64,000 nt of DNA from Bugulina stolonifera. Its lineage: Eukaryota > Bryozoa > Gymnolaemata > Cheilostomatida > Bugulidae. The DNA is taken from contig OW285192.1 of assembly GCA_935421135.1 (NCBI GenBank), forward strand, positions 18,143,001 to 18,207,000. The letters are read 5' to 3'. The position numbers were made by a program, and so were the translations under genes. Below, piece after piece: positions 1 to 11,369 of this stretch. Position 1 is the first letter of the stretch; each line of letters begins with the position of its first letter. The notes under the pieces are model-generated. The model had not been told where the DNA came from and did not search any database. It worked only from the letters and a program-made list of their open reading frames with translations.

Positions 1-280
1 GCATAAACACCACGCTCACGCTGGACTCTTACAAGATAGTCTACCCTATCCATCTAAGCATGACTTTCCATACGAGTTGTAAGTGTTAGAGAGAAAGTAT
101 CTTCCAGCTTCCTGGCTCACTACTCCTAGGTGTAGATCTTGATGAGCTATACACAGCTTGATAGGCTATGGCATAAACACCATGCTCACGCTGGACTCTT
201 ACAAGATAGTCTACCCTATCCATCTAAGCATGACTGTCCAAGTCAGTCGGTGTAATACGAGTTGTAAGTGTTGAGCAGTT
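1..280. repeat. direct duplication spaced 170 bp
   Basis: The stretch from 1 to about 89 returns at 171 to about 275. Both copies open with GCATAAACAC and share nearly all of the next 70 bases. The second copy carries a roughly 17-base insertion (AGTCAGTCGGTGTAA region) after TGACTGTCCA. The repeat may continue left of the window. No coding potential was seen; 281-605 also holds nothing recognisable. Confidence 0.8.
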
Positions 281-605
281 AGAGTGTTTAGACCGGAATC
301 CCACTGCTGCCACCACTGTTATGGTTTTTATTCCTGTTCATTCAACTGTCATTCCATAAACCTTTTCTGGGTCGTCTAGACACTTGCAGATCTAACTTTT
401 ATTAACACTTCAACTTCTCTTCCACTTTCTCTCTACTTACTCTACTCCTCCTCTCCTTTCTACTTTATATAAAAATCCCTTATATATAAGTATCTAAAAT
501 AGCTACATGCAGCTAGAGCTACATGTAGCTAACTCCTATTATATAGGTAAAAAAGCAACAGCTTCCCTAGCCTTACAATTACAATACCAGCTTGCAAAAA
601 CACTT

Positions 606-1592
606 CTAGAATCTACCACAATATTGCTTGCATGGTACAAATTTAAGTATAGCATTGTCCAATCCCTTTCGAAAGGGAGTCCAAATGTTATTAATATCTT
701 TATTTTGGTGTACCAGATCTTTTATTACTGACAATAAATCAAACATTGAATTACTAAAACCTTCCCTGTTTGCTTTGTGGTATAACAATATATTACTTTG
801 ATTAGGGGTTCTCTGTATTATATTATGACTATAATTTATCAAGCATTCAATCATGTAATGGTCACTCAAACCAGGCTGAATGACGGAAAGTTGACATATT
901 TTGTTCTGCATATTAGTGCAAAGTAAATCCAGTGTGTTACCTGCTACATGTGTAGATTCATGAAGTAACTGGTCAAGATCTAAGTCAGCTAGTAAGTCAA
1001 TAAATTCCGAGTAAAATGGTTTCCAGGTATTAGAGAGGGCAGTGTTTTCCCAGTTTATACCAGGCATATTGAAATCACCTGTCAAAATTATTTGATACTT
1101 AGGGTAAAGCTTTTTAATATCAAGCATGTACGTTATTAGTGATGTAATGTATTGTTTTGAAGGTGGTTTGTAGTAACAAACTATAATAAAAGGTGGGTCA
1201 TTTGTATTTAAGTTAACATTGATGGCAATTATTTCTGCATTAGATGATAGGTCTATGAGACTATGCGATATATGAGAGTCAATAGCAATTAGCACACCTC
1301 CACCATGTTCATTTCTATCCTTTCGGTGTATTGTCTTATGTTGTGGTGAGAAAATTTGAGTGTTATTGAAAAGTGGGTTCAAATGAGTTTCAGTAATACA
1401 AATAATATTGTAGTTAATGGCTAAAGCTTGTAACTCTACTACTTTTCCTTTAATAGACCTAGCATTGAAACTGAGTAAATTTAAATTACTTAGTATTGAT
1501 TCACCTTGATTATTTTGTTCTTGTAAATTTTGTACTGAGATTCTGGATTGTCCATTCTTTTCTGTTTCAACTCCTGTCTCAGTTGAAAATCC
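606..1592 (-). pseudogene. LINE ORF2 endonuclease (EEP fold) fragment
   Basis: Open frame of about 328 codons. Endonuclease signatures occur in order: LLSFNARSIKG (catalytic Asn), ICITETHL (metal-binding Glu), GGGVLIAI, GDFNMPGINW (catalytic Asp/Asn) and SDHYMIE (terminal Asp-His pair). The family nicks target DNA to prime reverse transcription. The first ATG of the frame (1382) lies inside the domain; homology starts further upstream at about 1480, so 1382 is not the true start. The frame ends before any RT motif, so this copy cannot move by itself. All catalytic positions look intact, which suggests a fairly young copy. Confidence 0.85.
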
Positions 1593-1868
1593 TTATTTTG
1601 CTCGTCCTTCGTCAGGTCAAGACGAGCAAAGATACCTAATATTTTTTGAGAGTTTATTCTTTTTAGAATTTCCCACTTATCTGATTCAGAGGGAAGAGAA
1701 AGTCTGATGGGTCTTGGTTTGTCCTCTTTTTTGGCTCCAAGTCTAACAGTATTAGACCCGGATGCCTCAAAGTTGAAACCACAGTCACGCAGTACATTGT
1801 TTACAGCAGTGATAGTTTGGTCAATTGTAGTAGTATTTTTGTTTTCCTGAATGCCAGGAAAACAAAAA
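1490..1868 (-). pseudogene. LINE ORF1 C-terminal fragment
   Basis: Minus-strand frame with stop at 1490-1492. It reads through a PRPIRLSLPSESDKWEILK stretch and ends DLTKDEQNKDFQLRQELKQK followed by a short basic tail. This resembles the C-terminal domain of CR1/L2-type ORF1 proteins, RNA-binding chaperones that package LINE RNA. Upstream of about 1868 the frame closes, so the N-terminal part is missing. The last 100 nt overlap the start of the ORF2 frame. Confidence 0.7.
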
Positions 1869-1959
1869 TATTAAATTATATATTGACTCATTTATGACAG
1901 TTGATAAATAAATGTTCATGTATATTAATGTTAGTACTAGTACTAGGCCTATTACTTAC

Positions 1960-2023
1960 CATCTGTAAATAGTATTGTTAGAACTGCCAATATGATCTGT
2001 CCTCTTTTCATTTGGTTATTCAT
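1960..2023 (-). CDS. orphan first coding exon with signal peptide (partial gene)
   Basis: On the minus strand an ATG at 2023 opens 64 coding nt: a short N-region with Lys-Arg, then a hydrophobic core (IILAVLTILF). It ends in phase 1 at a strong donor (G|GTAAG, 1959-1955). This is the same layout as the first exon of gene A (61 nt, signal peptide, phase 1). No continuing exon was found between here and position 1; the LINE at 606-1870 would lie in the first intron. It could be the start of a secreted or membrane gene running off the left edge, or a relic. Confidence 0.45.
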
Positions 2024-4080
2024 CTCTGTAAGCTAACAAGCATCTCAGTAACACTCATAGCTATACTAATATAAGAGTACGAGGCTGTGTAAGGGGAGTA
2101 CCTACATGTAGGCCTAGTAGTTAGGCACACACAGTGAACTTCCTTGTCTACACATGATGCATAGATATATTTTGGGGTATGCTCATTTGAGCTAAAGCTT
2201 TTTGAGTAATAATATCCTCCAGTAGGTACAATAATACATGTATAATATCAACAAATTTGTTTTGTATTATGCTACGCTTAAGATCTTTTGTGCAAGTAGA
2301 TCTTTTCAATCAATTTTCTCAGTCTAATACATGTTTTGTTTATTTAACAGAATGAAAGCATAGCCCTAGGCACAGGTAATTTACATGTGGTAGTAGACAG
2401 CAGTTTGTGAACATAAGAATGACTATAATTATTGATAACAATAATAAATAAGGTAGTGAACATTTGTTGAAAGTATTTTATCAACTGACTGAGCTGTCAT
2501 CATATATTTAGATTTTGGTTAAATGGTATATGAATTTCTTGGCCAGAGAGCCACCGTATGTTTACCGAAGTTCAAGGTCTAGGCAAATGATTTTCTCAAA
2601 GATAAATATATATATCATGTAATATTAACTTCATGCATTACTCAATAATCACTGAGGAAACAGCAATACCACTGACCAATATAAGCCATAATAACATTAT
2701 TGAGTTTAGGTTCAAATGCTGCTGTGTCTTCAATTAGCCAGAACAAAACCTTATTTAGTAAAACCTTACGGTGAGGTTACTCTAATGAATAGCACAGAAT
2801 TATCCTCTACATACATATACACGTATATATATAATTTTATATACAAATAACCTATTTCCTTCTACATTACATTGTAGCCCGAGGCTACAAATAATATCTA
2901 ATCTAAGGGAAGGGTAGGCGAGTCTCTCTTCCTTTGCATTACCCTCAAATGACAAAGACTTCAGTGCAACTTCTAAAACATTCCAAAACTAAACTTTTTC
3001 AAATCAATTTTGTAGCCGGAAACCTCTCATTCTAAAGAACTAGCATTGTAATACTGCAATATGGACCTAGTATTGTGGTATTGTTACAACAACACAACAC
3101 AACACAACACAACACTAATCAATACTGTAGAGTGTAGAAGATGCCAACAATACTTTGTATTTCAATAATATACATTGTACATGTAAAGAATATATAATCT
3201 CCATGCATACGAGTCAAGCAGATATACAATGTACAATGTAATTATATTATATATAATACAGGTAAATGTATTTCTACCAATAATTTGTGTTCTGTCAATA
3301 AATAGTATCGTAATTACATGTGCATGCACATGTATGTCTACACACACACTCATTAGCAGCCAAAGGGAATGTAATGCTGCATTATACGGGATATTATTTG
3401 GACTGTAGTAGAATTTGTATATCCATAGGATAGGAGGATAGGCCTACAACCTCTACTGCATAGTGCTAGTGTTGGATATTAAGTTTCATACAAATAGGTG
3501 GAAATTATTTTCATACAAGGGTTCACTTCTCCTATCAGCTATCTGTACCCATCTAGTGCCTTTTTCTTGAAGCTTTTATACATGTAATACACATTGTAGA
3601 GAGACATGCTCGGTGGTAAGCAACTGGTAGATTTAAACATGCTTATAATGAGGGAGACAGCTTCAGCTGTTATTTTAGTGAAGAACTAAGGCTATATCAA
3701 ATTTACCCATATCTGCCCCTACTTCCCATCTGTCAACGCAGTCTTATGCTCTCTTCACACTGCAGTTAGACATGTTGAGAATTTGACCTCATGCTGTAGT
3801 GTAGCTGTAGTGTGAACAGGCTATTAGAAAAGGTCCACTTCAACTATAATAATATACATGTAGAAATATGGCACATATACTACATGATTGTATATTCTAA
3901 TATATCATGTCGTACTATAATTTTAATCTACCAGCAATAAAATATAAATATTTCCGGGTACCCTCCTATTTGACTGAAAGGTAGAATGAAGGTCAACGTT
4001 AGCGATGGAAGGAAGCTCCCCGTGTTGTGAATTTTCAGATATTTTCAGAATATTCTTGTTTAGCTGACAGTAAAAGTCGT
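2024..4080. other. intergenic region, no gene recognised
   Basis: AT-rich sequence between the orphan exon and the 3' end of gene A. It holds a short ACAAC pentanucleotide run (about 3085-3115). A TTTAAT at 3922-3927 would read as the ATTAAA polyadenylation variant about 155 nt past the gene A stop. The minus-strand frame at 3162-3353 shows no domain and lies in low-complexity DNA. Nothing else could be supported. Confidence 0.5.
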
Positions 4081-7000
4081 TCATTTATGTTTGTGATATC
4101 CTTGGGTTATTGCCTTGAGTTGTGTCAGCATATCTGGCTGTGGTGTTGATGGACATTCTAGTTCACATTCTTCTGCAGGCTGTCGGAAAGATGCAGCATT
4201 TGCATAGTGTTCTTGGAAAGTATTGCCGTAGTGTTCTTGGAACGTATTGCCATAGTGTTCTTGGAAAGTATTGCCGTAGTGTTCTTCAGTACGATCGACC
4301 CCAGCATTATGGTATATGACTTGTTCTCTACCATCCAAAGAGACATTGACATACCCCTCCCTTCCAGCATTATGATCCTGTGGTTGTGCTGCGTCCTCAT
4401 CATAGTCTACTTCTGCCTCTACCGGAGAAGTTTCACTGTGATCATCCGATGGATTTTCTGGTTTCTGAGCTGAGGTGCTTTCCTTCTTTCGCCTCTTGAC
4501 AATGCACAGTACTATGAATATGATTACTAGCAGCAGGAATACGGAACTAGATACAGCCCCAGCGATTACAGTAAGTGGGATTTCTATAACAAACACAACA
4601 TGACCCTCTTGATAAATGTGCCAAAGTAATGGAGCTTGCATACGACTTTTTTATTTAGCCGCATGTATATTATGAGTTAAAATGAAGAGAAATAATAATA
4701 ACTGTTTTCATACCACGCTGTCCTTTGTTGGAGCAAACAGTCACAGTTTCATCCCACACCATATCGCCATCATACCTCACCATCCTTCCATCAGAGATTA
4801 TACACTGTAAAGTGTTAGAACCATCTGTCTGGATGCTGCCTATGCACTCATAGATTACAGTAGCATTGAGTGACGACGAAATATTTCCTGAGTTGGTAGA
4901 AAACTTTGCGTTCTCTACTTCTGGAGGAGGACCACAGTCTAAAATACAAAATTAACTGATTCACAATGTTGCATTATAGTGTGTTAATAATTCAGTATTT
5001 TTGGACCTTGTATTTGATGTAAAACCAATAGATTTAGACAGTTAAAAGTCTAAAATAAGAATGCATTACTTTTCTATAATTTATTATTGTATTATTAACT
5101 TTTCGAAGCCGATGAAATCATGGCGAGATATATGTAAATACAATGTAGTAAGTACTAATATTATTCCCACTTACATGTAACATGTCTTTGTAAATTGAGA
5201 GTTAACAGACTACATGTATAACATTCTACATGTGGATGTACATGTACATGTGCATGTTGACCAGATAGTATGCAAAGTAGCTGGAATATATGTGTAAATT
5301 ATTTTATAACAGGAAGTATTCTACAATATATTGTAGATAACACATTATTGTTTCTTACCTAGTTGTGGGGTCTCTACTATCAGATAGTTAGTTTGAGATT
5401 GTAGCCCCTCATTATTCACAGCCTTCAGTGTAACTGTATACTTTGTTGATGGCTCTACTTCAACAGTAGCTTTCCTTTCCACATCTCCCTCATATGATTG
5501 TTGGAACACAAACTTGTTATTGGCAGAGATTCCCAGATTGTAGGATTTTATGGTGTCACAGTAAGGTTCTGCTGCCTTTAATGATGCCATAGAAATTATA
5601 TATATTTTACAAAGTTGATAACTTAGCTATTAGCTGTGAGAATTTATTTTAATTTTGGTCGCATCTCTTGATATATAGTAGACTTGAAAGTGGATGTGTA
5701 CTTATGATATTAATGAGTTATCTAAAGAAGGAGTAGGCTTTCCCAGACACTACCAGCTGTCTTATAGGAGATAAGAAAGTTTTTGTAAAAGGCAGTGCTT
5801 GTCGCAAAATATTTGGCAGCAGGCAAAGACAATTGGTTTGGATACAAATAAAATGTATTTTATACTCAGTAGTTTTATGACTTCTACCTTGTAAGTAAAA
5901 ATATAGCAACATGTATGAACACATTAGTGCATGTGTATGATCACATTAGTGCATGTGTATGACCACATATCATGCCTTTCATACTGGTCTATATGTCAAT
6001 AGTTCCCTAAATTCAATATATGTATGTACAGTATGTACACATAATTAGCTTATTAGAAAAATTGCCTTACCTGCCATATTATAACCAGCGAGACAGTTTC
6101 GTTTTGAGTAAAACTCTTTCCAATGCTGATGCCTGGAACTGAAGGAGCTGCAGAAGACAAATAAACACATGGTCAAGTAGAAAGTAGAAAGTAATGTCTG
6201 CCCATGAATGAATTTATAGTGAGCTATTATTAATTTGTTAACATTCAAACTTGCCTGTAGCAATCATTCAGTTTTAAATGTGACTTTAAGAAGTAAAATA
6301 ATGATTAAAGAGTTCTTACCTGAACACTCGGTAACCGCGTAGGCTGTTTTGACAGCGCTGTTCTGGTGACCGATGTTGTTACCTTCTCTCCTGGCTTGGA
6401 CACCGTACTCAACTCGTGTATTTGGTTGATAACCACATACTTTACTTCCAGATGCAACTGCCTTCCATTCAGAACCATTGCAACTGACCTAGAGTATAAT
6501 AGGCTTAGCTAAGCAATTATAGACTTACCTAGGAAATAATAGGCTTATTTAGGGGGCGATAGGCTTATCTAAGCAATGATATGCTTATATAGGAAATGAT
6601 AGGCTTACCAAGAGAATAATAGGCTTACCCATAATCTAGCTTGTGTTCAATCAGAGCTGAAAGTAAGTTCTGGTTACTAGATTATGTTATAAACTAATAA
6701 ATTACATGAATGACTAAACCTGCTGGTTTACCAACTTTCTAGAGAGCCAGAGGGTTTCTGGCGTCATACTAACCTGATAGACAAGTTGAGATTCTGGCCC
6801 ATTTGGATATAAAACTGGTTGCCAGGAAACTGTCACACAAACTGTGGAGGCAGCCACCACACCCACATTTCTTGGTGCCACTTGAGGAGCTAATGTATTA
6901 TAAATAATTGGTGCAGACATTTTTATCATAATTATGGTTTCGGGAAACTTTCTTGTAACTATTTAATGCATAAAATCTATGTGCTTCGGTGTAAATGATA

Positions 7001-10000
7001 TATCTGCACAATTCATAAGGATGAGTATCTTCATTCAGGTTCCAGGTTTCCCAGAGCCCTAAAATTCACATACAGTAATAATGAAGTACAATCCTCTCCA
7101 AACCCATCTGTTGAAGCTGAAGTGTGGAAGTCTATACATTATGCAGATAAGATATTTATGTGTAAGCTTTTGGGAAGCTGTAAGTCCAATGCAGTGCAGC
7201 ATTTATCCATACCTACGCATGTCAGTAGCAGCAATGAATAAACATGTGCTCATACCTATGTCAGTAGCAGCAATGAATAAACATGTGCTCATACCTATAT
7301 CAGTAGCAGCAATGAATAAACGTGTGCTCATACCTATATCAGTAGCAGCAATGAATAAACATGTGCTCATACCTATGTCAGTAGCAGCAATGAATAAACG
7401 TGTGCTCATACCTATGTCAGTAGCAGCAATGAATAAACGTGTGCTCATACCTATGTCAGTAGAAGTGGTGAATGAACGTGTGCTCATACCTATGTCAGTA
7501 GAAGTGGTGAATGAAGTGGAGAGAGTTTTGGAAAGGATTCCATTTCTGTTCCTCAGTTGTACAGTGACCTTGACATTCACTGCCCCATCAACCCATAGAT
7601 TGTAATACTTTGAGGACACCAATCGGCTTTTAGCTATCTTACCATTTTCCATAATCTCCAGTTTATATGGATTGGTACTTTCCCTGCAGTCGTAATCTCC
7701 AGGAGGCTGAAATCATTCAAAATTAAATGGACTGAAAATATTAACTTCTGCGTCCTTATAAAAAGTATTGTATGTTCAGTTTGCGTAGTGTGATTTACCA
7801 AGACAGTGTAGAAACAGCTGTTGAAACTATTTTAATAAAATATTCAGTCAGTACACAGATGGGTACATACTTCCCATCGTATCTTGTACATCCATCTTCG
7901 GCGCCCTTGCTCATACTTTCGCTCCGGTGAACCAAGCTGGAAGTTCTTTGGAGGAAAGTCATCTAAAACCGGAGAAGATAATGACGTAGTCTGTGATCTC
8001 TTCAGTATAAGACAGAGTTGAATACTAATTTATGCAGTCCATCAGTACTAGGCATTACTGGTCATGTGTTTGTCGAGTAAGGGTCCCAGGCTAGCAGTAG
8101 AATTGAAGTACATAATTATTTCTGTAGCACCAGTTTTAACTTACCACTGCAGAGCAGAGTTTGAGACACAGATGTTGACTCAAAGCCTTTCACTCTTAGA
8201 GTACAAGTCACACCAGCAGCAAATAGTTCAGTTGTTAGCCCAGTATGCCTGATAGTTCGCACGTTTCCTATATCTGTCCATGTGTCACCATCACTGCATT
8301 TATACTGTAAGAATTTTGACAACAATAATAATTTACTGCCTTTACCTCATAGTCTACCCCTCCCCTCATAGTCGACCCTTTACCTCATAGTGCACCCTTT
8401 ACCTCATAGTCCACCCTTTACCTCATAACCCACCTCTTATCTCATAGTCCATCCCTCCCCTCATAGTCCACCCCTTACCTCATAGTGCACCCTTTACCTC
8501 ATAGTCCACCCTTTACCTCATAACCCACCTCTTATCTCATAGTCCACCCTTCCTCTCATAGTCCACCCCTTACCTCATAGTCCACCTCTATAGTTCCATT
8601 TCTATCTGGAGGCCTCCACTCTAAGGTAATGGAACTAGAGCCAACATCAGCAAAGGAATATTCTGTCGGTTTGAACGAGTTTATCTCTGTAACGTAGAAG
8701 GTGTAGACTACACAGGCAACAGAAAGCTAGTTAGTTTATCCTTTCAGCAGAGTAGCCATATAGGCTTTAGCATGGTTAAATAAAGAGTAAACCTGGATCC
8801 TCTTTATAGTAGACAGTGAAAAAAACAAAAAAAAATTTATTTTATTTATGAACTATTAACTTTTACAAATAATGCCTATGTTAGTATGCAACGTTATGTA
8901 ATATTGATATGTATTTAATATTGTTAACCAAAGCTGCTTACATGTATTCCGATTATCTATGTGTGTGCATGCATGTATTTTGTGTATGACTGCCATAGAC
9001 ACATACCATATCCATAGATCTCTACTTCTGAGAGATAAATACTGCCTTCCTTTTCAGCAAACACAGCAACATATCTGGCGGTCACAGCAGGTTGTATCAG
9101 GTGCCGTATGGTTGATGATCCCATAGTAATGCTATACACTGTGTTCCACCTGCTGCGGTATGACTCTATCTTTGACCATGCACGTGAGGAAGTGCTCAAA
9201 ATCTCAGCTGTTTTCAAAAGATATGAACTTTTGCCTGTAACACAGAATCTATGTTAGTTAATTTTTTCGGAGTCTTGGAAAGTGTGATCAAACATGTGTA
9301 TCTGTAAAATATTGCATTGTCGTGTGTATCATCCATAAAACAGTACTATAGTTAAATGTGAATGACAACAACAGAGGAGATACAGTAAAATGTGAACTAA
9401 ATGATTTTAAGCAAGCAAGTCAGTAACCAGGGCAGTGCTGGCAATGGTTTCTGCAGTGTAATATCGAGGAAATCCTCGACTACTTTTAGCAGAAAGAATC
9501 ACATGCAATTGTCAGGGATGATGTTCAAGTTATTTCATACCGCACTTCATTTTATTTACTGATTATGACATCCATAACTGTTTTGGCATGTAAGATATAA
9601 AGTACAGCTGCATGTAGAAAGAATTTAGTCTTAAATTTTGTCATACTTGAAGATGAGCCATACGAGGAAGTAAAGGTACTCATCATAAGCTACAGTAGTG
9701 TACATAGGTATCTAGGTTCATTTCATGCCATATTGAATTTGAATGAATGCTTCAAGTATGGCATGTAATGCCAGCATTGTTAGATGTTAGATTTTCTTAT
9801 TTGCTCTGTGAATAGACCCCGTCATCCAATCCTTGAACTGCCTCTACTTTTTCCTACTTTCTGAGTAAAATGTATTAAACTTTTCCTCATGATGTGACTA
9901 GGCAATGAGACCCACTTAGCGAATTTAAACTAACAGCTGTATAAACAGCATGTAGTTCCTTTACTCTAATGGGACAAAGAGCTCCCCCCCCCCCCTCCCC

Positions 10001-11369
10001 CGTCTTCCCAACAGTGTACAAGCTTTTAGGTAGTAAGTAAAAGAGTGCAAGACCTCAGAGTCAGAGGTAAAAAACATTCTTTCAGACAATGAACCACCTT
10101 AAAACCAAAGTTTGTAGATCATCACAGAATGAAACTTACACAAGAGAGACAACAAATAACAGAAAACATTTTGGTCTTAATTTAGCTCAAATCTCTTAGC
10201 AAAGGAGTAGTTTCTCACCAGTATGCAGGTTTATCCCAGTCAGGAAGTACTCTTTTCCTAGATCCACCCTCCACCACTTCTTCTCATCATTCTGTGCTAT
10301 GAAGCAGCCAGTGCATTGTGTGCTGGTAGATGTAGAGTAGCTTGCAGCGGTGCTACCATCTACTGTTACTCCGGCCACATCGCTCCCTGCACTTAGACCC
10401 GAAACAGTCACCGACTTGCCAGCGGCCAAGTTATCTGGTGTGCCACCCACTAAGGAGCAAATATCCAAATTTCCACTAGTTTACGGATGAGTGTATGCTG
10501 TGTCGTTTATGCGAAATGTAATTGTATACAATATACAAGTATGCGAGAGAAAATGCATTGTTGATACCAGATGCACATTATGACGTCAAAAATCTTACTT
10601 ATGAGCTGTCAAGGTTTAAATTAGCTACTTTTGAATTGGGCTTGGAGCCCAACACCAATAATCTAAAGCACAAGAAGGGACTGACCTACATGTGACCTCA
10701 TTATGTTAGGCCAGTAAATGAATTTCTTGCAATATTTTGTGTTTGTCTCCTTTAGGAGTAGATAATGTTTGTGAGTTTCAACTTTTGAGTGGCAAATTGC
10801 TAACAATTACCCTAAAAAATTTAATTTAGCTTCCAAAACAATCTGCAATACTATTTGATTGCTTTTAGCTACTATATAATGTATATAGATGGGCATTGAA
10901 AGGGCAAAAAATGCTTGCTGTAATGTACAATGTAAATGGTTAGTAGCATAGATTGGTGAACGAGCTATGGTACATGTACTTGCTGTATCTGCAGGTGGGC
11001 CTACTTTACTTATAAATACAAGTCACCACCAGTTTTATACTGCAGCCATGTAAATGCGGTTTGAATCTAAATAAGCATACAGTTTAGCTAAGCTTACTTC
11101 TTCCATGTACATTGTAATTGCCAAATGCTTAAACATTAAGTTTGGAACTTAGGAAAGATTGTGCAATGACCAGGATTTGCTAAAATTTTCATCACAAAAG
11201 GCTCCACTGTTGGTCAACTTTCTTACATAAATAATTTCTGGTTTTAGTAGTTGGATGGGTTGATGTTTAAAAATGCTAGCTATGCCATTAGATGCAATGT
11301 GTACTTACCAGTGACGAAGGCAAGAACCAGGCTAAGCACAAGTAGTAGGAAAGACTCTATCACCTCCAT
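4081..11369 (-). CDS. gene A: single-pass receptor-like protein, F5/8C-(FN3)x4-CCP-TM-YxN tail
   Basis: Thirteen coding exons (minus): 11369-11309, 10449-10219, 9234-9007, 8707-8574, 8304-8145, 7962-7871, 7706-7490, 6889-6774, 6488-6320, 6147-6071, 5575-5359, 4938-4714, 4583-4081. All junctions are in phase and give about 809 aa. Signal peptide 1-20 (FLLLVLSLVLAFV core). Residues 21-173 form a discoidin/F5-8C fold (NLAAGKSV, WWRVDLGKEYFLTGI, SEVEIYGYG). Four FN3 domains (174-567) are each split over two exons in phase 1-0-1. One CCP follows (568-642; CGPPPEVENA, VIYEC, LQC). A TM helix lies at about 648-671, then KRRKKE and a 135-aa tail. The ligand is unknown; discoidin and CCP modules suggest adhesion or recognition. 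No kinase or phosphatase domain is present. The domain calls are firm; exon edges are hand-predicted. The exon 4 acceptor could instead lie about 17 nt further in, in the same phase. Confidence 0.85.
4198..4356 (-). other. YxN motif array in the gene A cytoplasmic tail
   Basis: The tail carries six Tyr-x-Asn motifs within about 55 residues: YVNV, YHNA, three YGNT and YANA. The three YGNT motifs come from a 24-bp coding tandem repeat (unit EHYGNTFQ). pYxN is the established preference of the GRB2-type SH2 domain, so a tyrosine-phosphorylated tail could dock several adaptors. Phosphorylation and docking are inference. Confidence 0.75.
6489..6640 (-). repeat. 20-bp minisatellite spanning the gene A exon 9 acceptor
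   Basis: On the minus strand about seven diverged units resemble AAGCCTATTATTTCCTAG. The last unit supplies the real acceptor (TATACTCTAG|GTCAG) and others end in TTAG or CTAG after a pyrimidine tract. One unit reads TTTCCTAG|GTAAGT, a 3' splice site directly abutting a consensus 5' splice site. Confidence 0.75.
7203..7502 (-). repeat. 39-bp minisatellite copying the gene A exon 7 donor, open in frame
   Basis: About eight units of 39 bp. On the minus strand each unit runs through ACTGACATAG|GTATGAGCAC, so each contains a candidate donor like the one that ends exon 7 at 7490. The unit is 13 codons and the exon 7 frame stays open through all copies (repeating ATDIGMST-type peptide) until a stop near 7203. 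The two units nearest the exon match its coding end best (FTTSTDIG); distal units have drifted to LFIAATDIG. Confidence 0.9.
8335..8592 (-). repeat. 19-bp minisatellite copying the gene A exon 4 donor
   Basis: About thirteen units of 19 bp; the minus-strand unit is GGTGGACTATGAGGTAAAG. The exon-proximal copy holds the last coding bases of exon 4 (GTGGACTATGAG, encoding VDYE) and the donor GAG|GTAAGG. More than half of the units keep GAG|GTAA. Variants recur in the same order, so a higher-order period of about five units is visible. The unit is not a multiple of 3. Confidence 0.88.

Larger units (their letters stand above)
606..1870 (-). mobile_element. truncated non-LTR retrotransposon (CR1/L2-like LINE)
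   Basis: Minus-strand remnant of a two-ORF LINE. The 5' part (1868 to 1490) encodes the conserved C-terminal end of ORF1; the 3' part (1592 to 606) encodes the ORF2 AP-type endonuclease. The two ORFs overlap by about 100 nt in different frames. The element is cut at both ends: no ORF1 N-terminus is seen and the reverse transcriptase is absent, since the ORF2 frame stops at 606 just after the endonuclease-RT linker. It lies between an orphan signal-peptide exon and the left edge, so it could sit in an intron. Clade is inferred from the ORF order and motifs, not from a search. Confidence 0.85.

Noticed and set aside
4122..4473. Plus-strand and alternative minus-strand frames over the gene A tail
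   Set aside because: Shadows of the 24-bp coding repeat in other frames.
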